Assembly (NCBI GenBank): GCA_025331125.1
Contig: JAOALB010000064.1
Span: 1 to 64,000 of the forward strand
DNA length: 64,000 bases
Source: Mycogone perniciosa
Lineage: Eukaryota > Ascomycota > Sordariomycetes > Hypocreales > Hypocreaceae
Direction: 5' to 3'
The position numbers and the translations under genes are program-made. Of the stretch, positions 22,861-34,763 are shown piece by piece. The notes under the pieces were generated by a model that was given only the letters and a program-made list of their open reading frames with translations, did not search any database and was not told the DNA's origin. How positions within the stretch are numbered: position 1 is the stretch's first letter; each line of letters begins with the position of its first letter.

Positions 22861-25622
22861 TTTTTAAGCTAAAAAGAATACTGAAAATATATTTGTAAAG
22901 TAATAGCTTACCTTTAAAATATTAGCCTTTAAATTAATATTATTAAATATAAGTTTAAGATAATAAAAATAAAATACTTTAATTTAATTATTACTTTAAA
23001 AGGACTAAAAATAAATCTTAAAAAGGTTAAAGCTATATTAAACTAATAACTATTTAAAGGAGTAAAAGACTTATAAAAATTCTTTAACTTTATAAACTTT
23101 TATTACTATTTTATTTAAAAATACTTTAAAATAGCTGTATTACTAAATAAGCTTTTAAAGAAAAACTAATTAAATATTTAAAAAGAAATAGCAGGAAGCC
23201 TTTAATTTAATTAAATACACTTTTAAATTAACTTTAATTTCAACCCTTTTTAATTATAATAAATAAATAATCTTTAAAATAAACGCCTTTAACTAGGCAT
23301 TAAGCGGTATTTTATTGCAGTATAATAAAAAAGGCATTTTACGCCTTATTATATTCTTTTTTATAAAGTATAACGCTTAAAAATACAATTATAAAATTTA
23401 TAATAAAAAACTCCTAGCTATTATTAAAGCAATAAAAAAATAGCGCTTAAAATTATAAAGCTTATAAGAATTTAATATTATTATAGACTATAAAAACCTT
23501 AAATACTTTACTTTAACTAAAGCCTTAAATTAGCAATAAGTCTAATAATCTAAATTTCTCTTTAGCTTTAACTTTTATATTATTTATTAACCTAGCTTTA
23601 AAGCTATAAAGCTTAACGCTTTAAGTAAAAAAGTAGAAAATAGGCCTGCAAAATTAGATCCCTTTAATAATTAAATTAAAAACAAGCAATATATTATCCT
23701 CCTATAAAGTTCTTTTAGCTTTAAAGTTTAAGTAATATTTTTAAAAAAAATCTCATTAAATATAGAAATATCTATAAAGGCCGCCTTTATAGCTATAATA
23801 ATACCTATAGAAAACAGACTAATTAATAACCTAATTGCAGCAGTATATAAACGAAATACTATAGCGAAAGAAATAGTAATTGCGCTTTAAAACTTTAATA
23901 TCCGCTAATAGCTAAAGCAGCTCTATAAAGAACTTTAAATTATAATAAATAACTGCTAAATAATAAATAGCAGAATTTATTATTAAAAGTAGCTTTTTAT
24001 TCCCTTTAATAATCAGCTTTATATATAAATCCTATTTAAAAACTACTTTAATAGCCTAGCCGGACATTTAAGCAGGTTTAAAACCCTAAACCTTATTAGC
24101 TAAATATATTAATAGCTATAAATCTTAAAAGATATTAAAGCATTTATATAAGCCTATAAATTATATATTAAAATAAAGGCTTTATAATCTTTACTATAAA
24201 GTTTCCTTTAATTATTATTAGTTTTATTTTATATATAACTAAATATCTCTATTAACTATATTATACTATTACCTAAATCCCGCTATTATAATATTACCTA
24301 TAAGTATTTATTAATAGTAGTCTATTACTTTACTAAAATATATTACTTTATATTTATTACTTTACTATTAATAAAAGAGCTAGCTAATATATTTATTAAT
24401 AGGATTTACTGCCTTTATAGTATACCTAATAATATTATATTAAACTGCAGTATATAATTTATATTAAAATTCTAAAAATAACTTTTAAAGTAATTAAAAG
24501 TTATATTAAAACAGTTATTAGCCTTTTACTTTAAAATTAATAGCTAAACTAAAAGAATTAATATAAGTATAAAATAATATTTATAAGCTTTTATTAACTT
24601 TTACTAGGATAACTAGGTCTATTAGCTCCTATTCACTGAATTTGCTGTAAATAATATAGTATTTAAAACTACTAGTATATTACTGTTTTTCGCTAATTAT
24701 AGTTTTAACCTTCGCTTAAAGATAAAGCCTTTATAGCCTTGCCCGCTAAACCTTTTTATAGTAAAAAAAAAAAAGTTTTTCTGCGTTAATACTATTACTA
24801 ATTAATTTAAATGCATTATTATATAATTAAAAGCCTTTATTAAAGTATTAAGAAAAAGATATAAAGAAAATATAAATATATAAAAGGAAGTATTACTAGT
24901 CTATACTATTAAATAAAAAGTCTTTATTAATATATAAAATATAAAAATTAACTAGCTAATAAAGAAGCTAAATAATAAATAGGCGGGACTTTTTATAATA
25001 ATAAAGGTATACCTATAAGCCTATATTATTAGCTTGCCGGAAGGTATAAAGATTTTCCTAGTCTTATATAACTTTCTTTTATAACTTAAAATAGCTACTT
25101 TACTACACTTTAAATAAAAGATAATTAATAAAGTTAAGTTAAAGAATATTTAAGGCAAGGTATTAAAAAGGGAAGATAATATAGATAAAGTATAAAAGAA
25201 ATAGGAGTTTAAAGCACTTTTAGATTATTATAATAATAATAGTTTCTATTACTTTATTAAATAAAGATATTATGCTGCTATATAGTAACTAGCTAAAGAC
25301 CTATAAGGCTAAAAGAGGGTAATATAAAACTTTTATATAAAAAACCCAGAAAAGCTAGGCCTACTGCGATAAACACTAAAAGGAATTATAAAAAAAGAAA
25401 AAAAGGAAATAGCTAAAAAGAAACTAATACCTGCAAAGCGCTAATTAAAGACTACACTATACTAAAGTCTATAACTAAACTATATATCACTAACACTAAA
25501 AACTATATAATTCGTCTTATTTACCTTTATATTAAAAGTATTAAAATAAATTACCTGGAATTTTAATTTATATAAGTAATATAACTATTCGCGGCTAAAT
25601 AGCGAGATAAGAGGGGGGGTAC

Positions 25623-25794
25623 TGTTACAGCACTGACTGTAACGCAATGTTGACGCCCTGTCACGTAAACTCCGGTTACATGACCAGGCCCTAACGCGTT
25701 CCTAGCTATAGCTTTCCGTAAAGCCTTAGGGCTTCCTTGCTCTCCACGGCACAACAACGATATTTACCCTAACCTGCCTTCCTGTGCCGTGATA
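25623..25794 (+). repeat. 3' LTR of gypsy element
   Basis: 172 bp from TGTTACAGCAC to GTGCCGTGATA, matching the 5' LTR over its whole length and followed by the GGTAG target duplication. Confidence 0.9.
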
Positions 25795-25799
25795 GGTAG

Positions 25800-25823
25800 G
25801 TCCTTAGCCTACCTAACCCAACA
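25800..25823 (+). repeat. LTR-like repeat A, right part after gypsy insertion
   Basis: The tail ending in AACCCAACA continues the repeat interrupted at 19085. The same tail closes the inverted copy at 38745 (as TGTTGGGTT). This supports nesting of the gypsy element inside repeat A. Confidence 0.6.
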
Positions 25824-28800
25824 GCTTTTTTAATAATTAAAATTATTAAAAAAGCTTTAACTATAAAGTAAAAGTTTTATATAAAACTTTTAAATATATT
25901 AAAAAAAAGAATTAAAAAAGTTACTTTTAATTTAAGTATAGAAATAATTTATTTAAAGGTAAAATTTAAATAAAGTAAAAGGAAAAATAAATAAGTTTAA
26001 AAAATAATTACTTTTTTATAAAAAATATTGAATAGTATTAATAAAATATTTAAAATAAAAGACTTTGAAATAGTAATATTATATAAAAAATTATAAAATA
26101 TATTTAAGAAATATTAAAAGTATAATAAATTATTAAAAGAAATATGTAATATAAAGGTATTAAAATATAGTTAATAAAACTATATAATTAAATTTAAAGA
26201 TAATATTAATATTACTTTTTATAAAATTTATAATTTATATAAAAAAGAGTTTAAAAGCTTATATAATTCTTTAAATAATATATTAATTAAAAGGTATATT
26301 TAACCTTTTTTCTTAAAAATAAGCTATTTATTTATATTTATATTAAAGAAAAAATGTAAACTATAATTAATTATTAATTATTAATTATTTAATAAATTAA
26401 TTATTAAAAATAAAACTTTATTAGTATTAATTATAAAATTATAAAATAAACTATATAAAAAAAAGTAATTTGTAATATTAAATTTTAAAAGCGCTTATAA
26501 CTTTATTTAAATTAAAAGAAAATATAAATAAATAAGTACTGTTTAAATTAAATATAGTTTATAAAAATATTTAACTATACTTTTTAATTTTATTAATACC
26601 TTTATAATATTTTAAAAGATAATTAATAATATCTTAAAAATATATTTTAATATATTTATAATTATTTGTTTAAATAATATTTCATCTCTTTAAATACCTT
26701 TAAAAATACAAAGTATATGTTTATAAAATATTATAAATACTATGAAATACTAAACTATTAATAAAATTAAAAGAATATAAGTTCTATATATAAAAGGCTA
26801 TTTCTTTAAAATATATTATTGTTTTTAAAGAAATTTATATAAATTTATTAAAAATATAAATAATAAAAGATTAGTTTATATTTATAATAGTTAAAAAAGT
26901 TTAAAGCTTTTTAAATTTTATTGATTATTATTAATAATTTATTAAACACTATAACAATATTATATAAACTCTTTATAAACTTATTAAAAAAATTAAAAGT
27001 TTTTATAAATATTAAATACATAAAATATATTTAATAAATTTACGTAATTTATAGTAAAGAAGCTTATATTTACTATATTTAATTGACTTAAAGCAATAAA
27101 AATTAAAATAAATAATTTTAATTTTACTATAAAAGTTTAATTTAATTAGAAACAAAAAATTATAACCTATATTTTATTGCCTTTTATTTCTAAATATTAT
27201 ATAATATAAAATTCATTTAAATATTATATAATATAAAATTCATTTATTTAATATATAATAAAGAATTCTTTATTATTACTTTTACATTTCAGAAATAATA
27301 ATATTATTTATTAAAAAAAATATAAGCTTAAAGTATATATTAATTATAAAAGTATTATATATTTTATAATAATAATTTAATAATCTTTAAAAAAATAGAT
27401 TTATTATATAAAATACCTTTTAAAGTTTAATTATATTTTAATTTATTAAAAAAGATTTAAAAATAAATAAATAAATATATTTTATAAATAAATTAAATAT
27501 AATTCAAAAAGAATTAAATATATTCAATAGATTTTAAAATAAACCTTTAAAAACATTATGAATAAATAATGCTTTAAACTATATATAAAGTATTTAATAA
27601 TAATATTATACTTTAATATATTAAGAAGTATTATATTATTTAAAATAATAATAGACTTTTAAAAAATATAAAGTTTAATAATAAAAAGATTTAATAATAA
27701 AATAAAAAGCTTTCAACTTTAAATAAACTTAAAAAAAAAATAATTATAAAAGTTTATTAATATTAAATATATAGATATAAAGGTATTTATAAAGTTTATA
27801 AATAAATTTCAAAGTATTTTAAGTTTTAAAGATTTAAAAGAATAATATAAAATATTATTCTTTATTATATAATTTATAAAATAATTAAACCTTTAAGATA
27901 TAAATTATATAATAAACTTTAACCTTTATTAACATTAAAATAACTATAAAAGTTAGTTTTATTAAACTTTATTATTAAACTATTATTATTTATTAAATTA
28001 AAATTTACAATTAAATATAATAGTATTTTAATAATTATAAATTAATTTAGTAAATACTTTTACTTCTCTTTATATAAAAAAGTAATAAATATATAAATAT
28101 CAATTTATATATTTTATAATTTATTATAGTTTATTATATAATTTTAATTAAAATGATTTTTAATTAAAACTTAAGTTTTATATTTCAATATTTATATATA
28201 TTCATAAATTAATTAAATATAAATTATAAATTTAATATTATATATTATTTATAGATAAATAAATAAATAAAATGCATTAATTAAGTTATTAAAGTTTATT
28301 TAAAAAGTTATATTAACTTTAATTGAAATAATTAAATAAAAGAATTATTAATTATATAAATATTTTATAATAATAATATTTTCAAGTTAATTAAATTTAA
28401 TTTTATATATATTAACTATCGCTTTATATTAAATATAGATAAAACGCTAAAGAGAGGCTTATATATTAATAAAATATAAATTAAAGCTAAAGACATAAAT
28501 TAATTACATAAAGAAATATAAGTATACTTTTCTTTTATATAAAAAAAATTAAAGAAGTATATTTATAAATTTAAATGAAAGGGATTAACCTTTAAAAAGG
28601 GAGATATAATTTATTTATATTAATATTTACTAAGAAAAAAGATTATAAATATTAAAATAATATAATTAAATAATAAATTAAATTTTAAAAGATTTAAATT
28701 TCATTTACTTAAAAACGTTATTTTAAAAGTCACTTATAAACTTATACAATTAAATAGTATTTATATTTATTTACTATTTAATATTTTACTATTTAAAAAA

Positions 28801-28869
28801 CTATTATAAAATAAATTAAAAAATAAATTAATTATAGATTTAATTAAAATCTTATTAATTAAAAAAGAA

Positions 28870-28980
28870 TATAGAATTAAAGAAATTAAAGCTATAAAAG
28901 TAATAAATAATAAATACTAGTATTTAATAAAGTAAAAGAATTATAAAAAAGAATATCACTTTTAAAAACTTAAAGAATAT
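28870..28980 (+). pseudogene. decayed chromodomain of the second gypsy element
   Basis: An open-like segment with an internal stop reads YQYLIK, stop, KNY, matching the YQYLVKWKGY core of retroelement chromodomains. The stop falls at the Trp codon and Gly is replaced by Asn. It follows the GPY/F region, as in chromoviruses. Confidence 0.65.
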
Positions 28981-29706
28981 TTCAAATACTTTTAAATAAC
29001 ACTGCAATAATTTTACTGAAATTTTAGCTTATTAATAATAGATTAAATAGCTTAAAAGCAGTTTAATTAATTATATTAATAGCCTTAAAAGAATATATAT
29101 TAATAATAGCCTTTACTTTATAGTATTCTGCTTTATTTAGTTTATTTAAAGATTTAAAACTATAATAAACTATTTTATAACTATAAAATACTATAAATTA
29201 ATACTATCACTTTAAACGCGCTAATTTTATAAAAGCTTTCTTTACCTTTTATTCAATATAAAGTAAATCAGCTTTAATATTTTTTATTTTATGTTATCTT
29301 TTACTTTTTTAAAATTATATATTACACTATATACTATGAATTAAAAAGAATTAATAAACTTAATAAAAAATAAAACTTATAGAAAGTATAATGCTAAAAC
29401 TATTATGTAAATAACTTTACTATATATATTTATTATAATAAAAATTTTCTGCAATTATTTTATAAGAAATATTACAATTATAGAAGAATAAATAAAGTAT
29501 AATAAAATTACTAATAGCTTTAATTAATAAAAAAAGAGCTAGGCGCTATTTAGTTTTATAAAAATAATATTACGCTATAAAATTTAATATTCTATTAGCG
29601 AAAATATAAAATATAAAATAAAGGCATTATACTTATAAACTATAAAGGATAGCGGTATTTATAAAAGAACTAATAGGTTTTAAAAATAAAACTAATAAAA
29701 GGGGGA

Positions 29707-30046
29707 TATTATATTATAGCCTAACTATTATAAAAATATAATATAATATATACTTAAAGGCACTTTAAATAAATAAACTAATTAGTATTAAATTACTTAA
29801 GGTATCATAAACTATAAAGTAATCCTAGTAAGCCAATAAAAGGATTTACTATAGATTATTAGGAAAATAAGTATAATCTAAGGTAATCTACGATTATTCC
29901 CTTTATATATATACGACTAGCTTATTACTTATTTAGTATAGTTACTTAGACAGTCGTTAATACAATCATTCACCTAAACCACCAGTTCTATAGAATAGTG
30001 ACTACGTTACCCTGCTCAGTATTCATCCCTAACCTCTCTGTCAACA
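29707..30046 (+). repeat. 3' LTR of the second gypsy element
   Basis: About 340 bp, starting TATTATATTATAGCC (a decayed TG start) directly after a polypurine tract and ending CTCTGTCAACA. Composition returns to normal immediately afterwards. Confidence 0.6.
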
Positions 30047-31595
30047 TAAACCCTGCGAACCTTGGTTTGACTGTTGAGAATCAACCCGGATCGTCACAAT
30101 TGGCAAGCCTGGGGACACTTTAGTGGCACGCAATGTCAAAGTCATTAGGTATGTGTTCCAATCTCGCTCGCACATGTCGCAAAGCCGCACACCTCCGAAC
30201 TGACCAATGCCTCTTGCGCCATAAACTTCGGGATATATGCAATGTGAACAGAGCCGCTTCCCACCTTCATGCAGAAAATCATTCAAGCTTAGAAAGAAGA
30301 ACGATTGCGAGAGATTTTCCTATTCCTGGTCTACCGCCCCAGTCTCATCCAAGGCGTGATGAGTGTCGACTCGAAATCAGAGCTTGAAATTCAGATTCTT
30401 GTAAATATTATTAATAATCAAAGATATCAATCAATACTTACCTATATTAAGATAATTTCGTGTTTTGGAAATGTGCTTTTGCCATTGATGTGGTGGTACG
30501 TGCGCCCACCAATTCGGCGCCGGCTTGTCCTTTTCCCATAAAAAGTCTGCTTCAGACAAGTTCAGAGCGGCTTTAGAAGACCACAGCCAAGGAAGAGCAG
30601 TTATAGAGCCTCCGTCGTTGCCAGCATCATCCGCGAGATCTAAAATAGCTCATAGGGGCCGAGGAACATGAAGAAGATAGGACCGAGGTCAGGGAGGATC
30701 AGCAGGACCGCCTTTATCGCCAGCTGTTGAAGAGGTTATTCCAGTCACATAGCCAGCTGCGTGAAGGTATAGATTAGTTAGCGGCCTATAATTTATACCT
30801 ATATATAATACATTGTCAAGGGAAAACACATACACATAAACCACACCTACAAGGACTTATATGTTAAACATGCAGTAGCACGGCTGATGGGACCACGAAG
30901 CTGTCAAATAAATAAACAAGAAGCTGTGGCATCGTTTGATTATAACGCCCACAGCAAGATCCAACTTTCACTGGTCTCCCAGCACTTATATGGCTATCGC
31001 ACGTGAGTTTAGGGTTAGGAAGTTATCGGGGAAGAAGGTTCTTTTGTATTGAGCTAGAATTATCAGTCTCTATATTCTTCCTTTTATTCCCTGCCTATCT
31101 TTTTATAATACTACTACGCCTATATATCTATATAATTCTCTTACGTTATTAACATATCTACACTTAAAACTATTATTATAATCACCTCTCATATTCTTCT
31201 CCGACATCTGTCTTCCGGAGACATTTCACAGTGTTTTGGACAAATGTTGATTTGAGTTTGGAGATGAACATGCTGGTCTGAGTCTTTACGACCACCAAAC
31301 CAGACTACCGCAAGCTTGCTAAAATTCTTGTAAAGCTAATTTCTATGCAAAACGTAGAATCACAAACCCAAAAAAATGGCTATCAGAATCCCAATATTGT
31401 TTTAGCAGGGCTTGTATATAACCTTTGGCACCGTGGCTATATAGCCAACGCCACAACCCACCACTCTCACATCCAAAAACTCGGACATCTCTCCCCAAGA
31501 ATTTTCGATCATTTCAAGCATATATGAACAACATCGTATTCACAGCTTCTAGCATCTTAGAAACTCTCGTCTGTTGACATCAAAGCTGATTCGGT
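30047..31595. other. intergenic, possible interrupted gene fragment
   Basis: A minus-strand frame (about 30286-30047) with two CxxC pairs (CSHC, then CDMC 22 residues later, zinc-ribbon-like) runs straight into the LTR edge, which suggests an older gene cut by the retroelement; I do not recognise it. The rest, to the GAR-synthetase relic, holds only short ORFs and a T-rich stretch at 31070-31200. Confidence 0.4.
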
Positions 31596-33120
31596 ATGGA
31601 AGCTATCTGTATGAAGGTGCTTTTAATCGGAAAGGGCGCTCGCGAACATAGCCTAGCGTGGAAGTTGACGCAGAGCCCGTCTGTCCAACATGTCTATGTT
31701 GCTCCTGGAAACGGTGGAACGGATGGCCTATTAAACGTGTCAAATATCCGACATGTTGAGGCAGACGACTATGTACGCCTTGTTGATCTAGCAAAGGACT
31801 TGGGGATTGGGCTTGTTGTGGTTGGACCAGACGATGCCGTTGTCGATGGGATCGAGGGATATTTCAGAGCTAGTGAGTTCACCACATTTCCATTCAACCT
31901 ATCTATCGGCCATTAACTTGTTCGAGGTGGAATTCCGTGCTTTGCTCCTGCAGGGGAGGCTGCTGAAATTGAGGGATCAAAGACGTTTGCCAAGCATTTC
32001 ATGAAGAAGTACAATATACCAACGGCCGACTACCAGTCTTTCAGTAACTATGACGATGCTCAAAGATACCTTGAACGCATTCACGATTCTCGGGTGGTGA
32101 TCAAAGTTGATGGTCTTGCTGCTGGAAAGGGCGTCATTTTACCAGAAAGTCAGACAGAAGCACAGGAAGCCCTTCGCGAGATCATGATTGACGGCAAGTT
32201 TGGACATGCTGGCAAATCGGTTGTTATCGAGGAATACCTTGAAGGTGACGAGATTAGCGTCTTGACTTTCTGTGATGGCAACACATTTAAATCACTGCCA
32301 CCTGGTCAGGATCATAAGCGAATCTTTGATGGGAACAAGGGACCAAATACTGTAGGCATGGGTGTCTACGCACCACTGCCTTTTGTGAGCCTAGATCAGA
32401 TGGAAGAAATTGATCGCGCCATTATTCAGCCGACACTTGATGGACTGAAGACTGAAGGTATGTACCGCATTGCACGATCTGATATCAGTTTCTGTTTTAA
32501 CGGGGTCGTTTAGGCAGGGAATTTACTGGTATGCTTTTTACGGGCGTTATGATGACAGCACAAGGACCAAAAGTCATTGAGTACAATGCACGGTTCGGGG
32601 ATCCCGAAACGCAGACAATGATGATGCTCCTAGATCCAGAATGCGATCTAGCTGCTATTCTTCTCGCCTGCTGTACTGGAAATCTCGGTCTGGTGTCGAT
32701 CCCTGTATTCCCCGGATTCGCATGCAATGTGGTTGTTGCTGCTGGTGGTTATCCTGAATCTTATTCCAAAGGAGACGCCACTTCATTCGCCCCATGCCCC
32801 CAAGGTTTGTTTTTCTGCTGATTCATAACACATTTTTTAACGAAATTCTCATTCGCTTTTAGGCGTACATATCTTTCATGCCGGGACTGAAAGAAGTAGT
32901 TCTGGGGAACTCACAACGAGCGGAGTGTTTTCTCCGTAGCTGCTTATGGGTCCAGTCTTCAAGAAGCAGTTTCTTTGGCATATAAAGGGGTGGAGGCCAT
33001 CGAGTTCAAAAATATGTTCTACAGGAAAGATATTGCATCAAGGTATGATTTGCAAACAGCCTGAGATATACGAATGCTAACTATAGATGGGCACAACAAA
33101 GAGTCCTCAATGACAGCTGA
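31596..33120 (+). pseudogene. GAR synthetase (GARS) duplicate, frameshifted and truncated
   Basis: Phosphoribosylamine-glycine ligase makes GAR in purine synthesis. In fungi it is normally fused to AIR synthetase. Exons read 31596-31872, 31927-32457, 32514-32804 and from 32863, with canonical introns at conserved junctions. The N-domain motif GKGAREHSLAWKL and PGNGGTDG, the ATP-grasp segment VIKVDGLAAGKGV, the EEYLEGDEISVLTF block, and VIEYNARFGDPETQ are all well conserved. In exon 4 the frame breaks at about 32924-32936 and runs into TAG (32937-32939). The other frame then resumes the family pattern (VAAYGSSLQEAVSLAYKGVEAI) up to IASR. The AIR synthetase half is absent. It is a decaying partial duplicate unless the frameshift is an assembly error. 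The start could also be the ATG at 31611. Confidence 0.85.
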
Positions 33121-33410
33121 GTCCTATGATGGGCCTCAAAAGTGATTTGTAAGAGATCATTGGAACCATCAACTGAATAACTGCCATATCAGATATATAA
33201 TTGTGGAACTCTATAAGAGCAAGATACGGATTTCCACAGTAGAGGAAACGGAAAGATGAGGCAGCTAAGCTGATGGACGAGGGGGACTTGTTTCATGGAA
33301 ACCATCGGCTGGGAATTGTATTTGAATCTCGGTGCTCTCTGAAAAGAGGTGGATTGTGTGTTGTTAAGCTAGGAAAGGTAATGTACGCCGCAGCTGAGTT
33401 TGGACGAGTC

Positions 33411-33671
33411 GCGATAAGACTCAGTGATCAGTGCTACCGATATTCTAAGATGCATACCATCAAATTTACATTGCCCTACACCATAGTATGCGTGTTGAAC
33501 CTCATATAGCCGTCTGTCAAGACACGCTAACATGATAGTTGCGAGATCAGAGTCTTCGTTTATCAATGGAAGAAGTGTTTGCGCTTCAGAGTCGCCGAAC
33601 CGCGCTTTATATTCGATGAGTTTAGACTGCCAGATGTAATCATTACAACAACCCACATAAATCCTAGAGAA
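33411..33671 (-). pseudogene. inverted second GARS fragment
   Basis: On the minus strand, inside a 170-codon ORF (33881-33369), the segment LIEYKARFGDSEAQTLLPL followed by NEDSDLATIMLACLDRRL, and later SVALITESYRD, corresponds to the GARS region with VIEYNARFGDPETQ and the VVVAAGGYPESY block of the neighbouring relic. It is more diverged than the plus-strand copy. The surrounding residues are not GARS-like. It is a fragment, facing the first copy from about 300 bp away. Confidence 0.7.
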
Positions 33672-33881
33672 GGACACCATGTGGTGATTTTGAGTGTCGT
33701 GCCAATGTGAACTACCTTTATAGATGTTCCATACATTTCTCGCGAGCTCCCTTGATTGTTGGCTCAACGATGGCTGATTGGTCATATTTGAGTCGTTTCT
33801 TGGGGCGAAACTTGTCGTGATGGTAACAGTAGTTCCTCGCCGTGTGGTGGAAATGGGAGAATTTGAGAGTCCGTGCAGCAC

Positions 33882-34763
33882 ATCGGAGGTCGGCGAGTGA
33901 TGGCTATCAACATTCCCTGGTATGTCCTATATATCCTCCCGATCTAGTCATATTTAAAGAAGTAAATATTCGCAAGAATGTGGGTGAAGAGCTGCAGGAT
34001 TCATTGAAAGAATGATACGTGAGTCAACGAGTGATAGAGCTTAAGTTGGCAAGTCTTTTCTTGGATGCCCTGCCCCTAAGGTGTATACAAGAAGGCGGTA
34101 AGTTAACAGGGTCAATGACATTGAAGTCAGTTATGGTTTAGCTCTTGTTGACCTTGGCAAGGGTTTTCTCAAATGGCTGGTCCGTTGGCAGCTTTACGGT
34201 AATAAGAGTGGTGTCTGCCTGGCGCACGTCCAATAACGACAAACGGGTAGCGATTCGATTCTTGAAACATCTGCGAGGGTTACCACGGGAGATCACAGCA
34301 GGAGCATGATTTTTGGGCAAGCATGTATAATACACCCGGCTCGACCTAATGGAATAGGTGAAGAGGCCATCTCAAACTCGAAAATGTCTAAAACCATATG
34401 AAGAGCCTTGGAGATGGCCAACAGGAGGTTCCACCACCGTGTCCAGGTCACAACCCAACCACCAACCTCATTATGGATACATTTATTACTCACTTTATTA
34501 CTTCACAGAGCGCCACACGAGAGATAGCAGACCAATCGATGTAAAATGGCTTCTGCGCCGCATACTTGCATGGCCCAGTTACATTCCAGAGAGACCCTTT
34601 GGTGGAGGCACACCGCTAAGGGCTTTCAGCTGTTGTAGGCCTCCCGCATAGGAGCCTTTGAGTACTTCGTAGGGCTCAAGTAATGCCATAAGGACCCAAG
34701 TCTCCCCCACTCATTTCCACGTTTCGATCCTCCAAGTCACCCATTCGGTCTCCAAGAGTCAGC
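33882..34763. promoter_or_regulatory. intergenic, 5' region of the dynamin-like gene
   Basis: No gene is supported; several short overlapping ORFs lack recognisable domains. The promoter of the downstream dynamin-like gene must lie here. No specific motif is assigned. Confidence 0.4.

Larger units (their letters stand above)
19086..25794 (+). mobile_element. complete Ty3/gypsy LTR retrotransposon, RIP-like decay
   Basis: The 6709-bp element is bounded by two 172-bp LTRs and a perfect 5-bp duplication GGTAG (19081-19085 and 25795-25799). A polypurine tract with a G7 run (about 25605-25619) precedes the 3' LTR. The pol order is gypsy-type: decayed reverse transcriptase at about 22.35-22.9 kb, with the YxDDI box now encoding YFNNIF (22837-22860); RNase H near 23280-23325, where the DASDWA-like box reads NAFN-stop-A; and an integrase zinc region near 24055-24105, followed by a decayed catalytic core. 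Asp-to-Asn and Trp/Gln-to-stop changes are those expected from C:G-to-T:A mutation. No intact ORF remains, so the element cannot transpose on its own. Whether a chromodomain was present could not be decided. Confidence 0.9.
25824..30046 (+). mobile_element. Ty3/gypsy chromovirus remnant with 3' LTR
   Basis: A second heavily decayed gypsy element on the plus strand. RT box: C-L-N-N-I-S at 26664-26687, from an original L-D-D-I. RNase H tail: YINYKSIIYF, decayed from the YTDHKSLxYF class, near 27.33 kb. Integrase C-terminal GPY/F region at about 28.59-28.79 kb (GDIIYLY, then LNFKRFKF). Chromodomain at about 28.87-28.98 kb, with KYQYLIK-stop-KNY corresponding to YQYLVKWKGY. A polypurine tract (AATAAAAGGGGGA) abuts the 3' LTR at 29707. 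No matching 5' LTR or gag region is seen, so the element is 5'-truncated or its left part lies elsewhere. Confidence 0.75.

Noticed and set aside
25563..25757. 64-codon minus-strand ORF
   Set aside because: It lies almost wholly within the gypsy 3' LTR and its polypurine tract.
22837..26687. Frameshift or missense lesions in the RTs as assembly errors
   Set aside because: The changes are consistently G-to-A/C-to-T across two elements, which fits mutation and not random error.
16241..30046. AT-rich island as a centromere
   Set aside because: Retroelement structure and RIP-like decay explain the composition, and nothing centromere-specific can be seen from sequence.
31345..31527. 60-codon ORF upstream of the GARS relic
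   Set aside because: It has an ATG but no recognisable domain and no homologous context.
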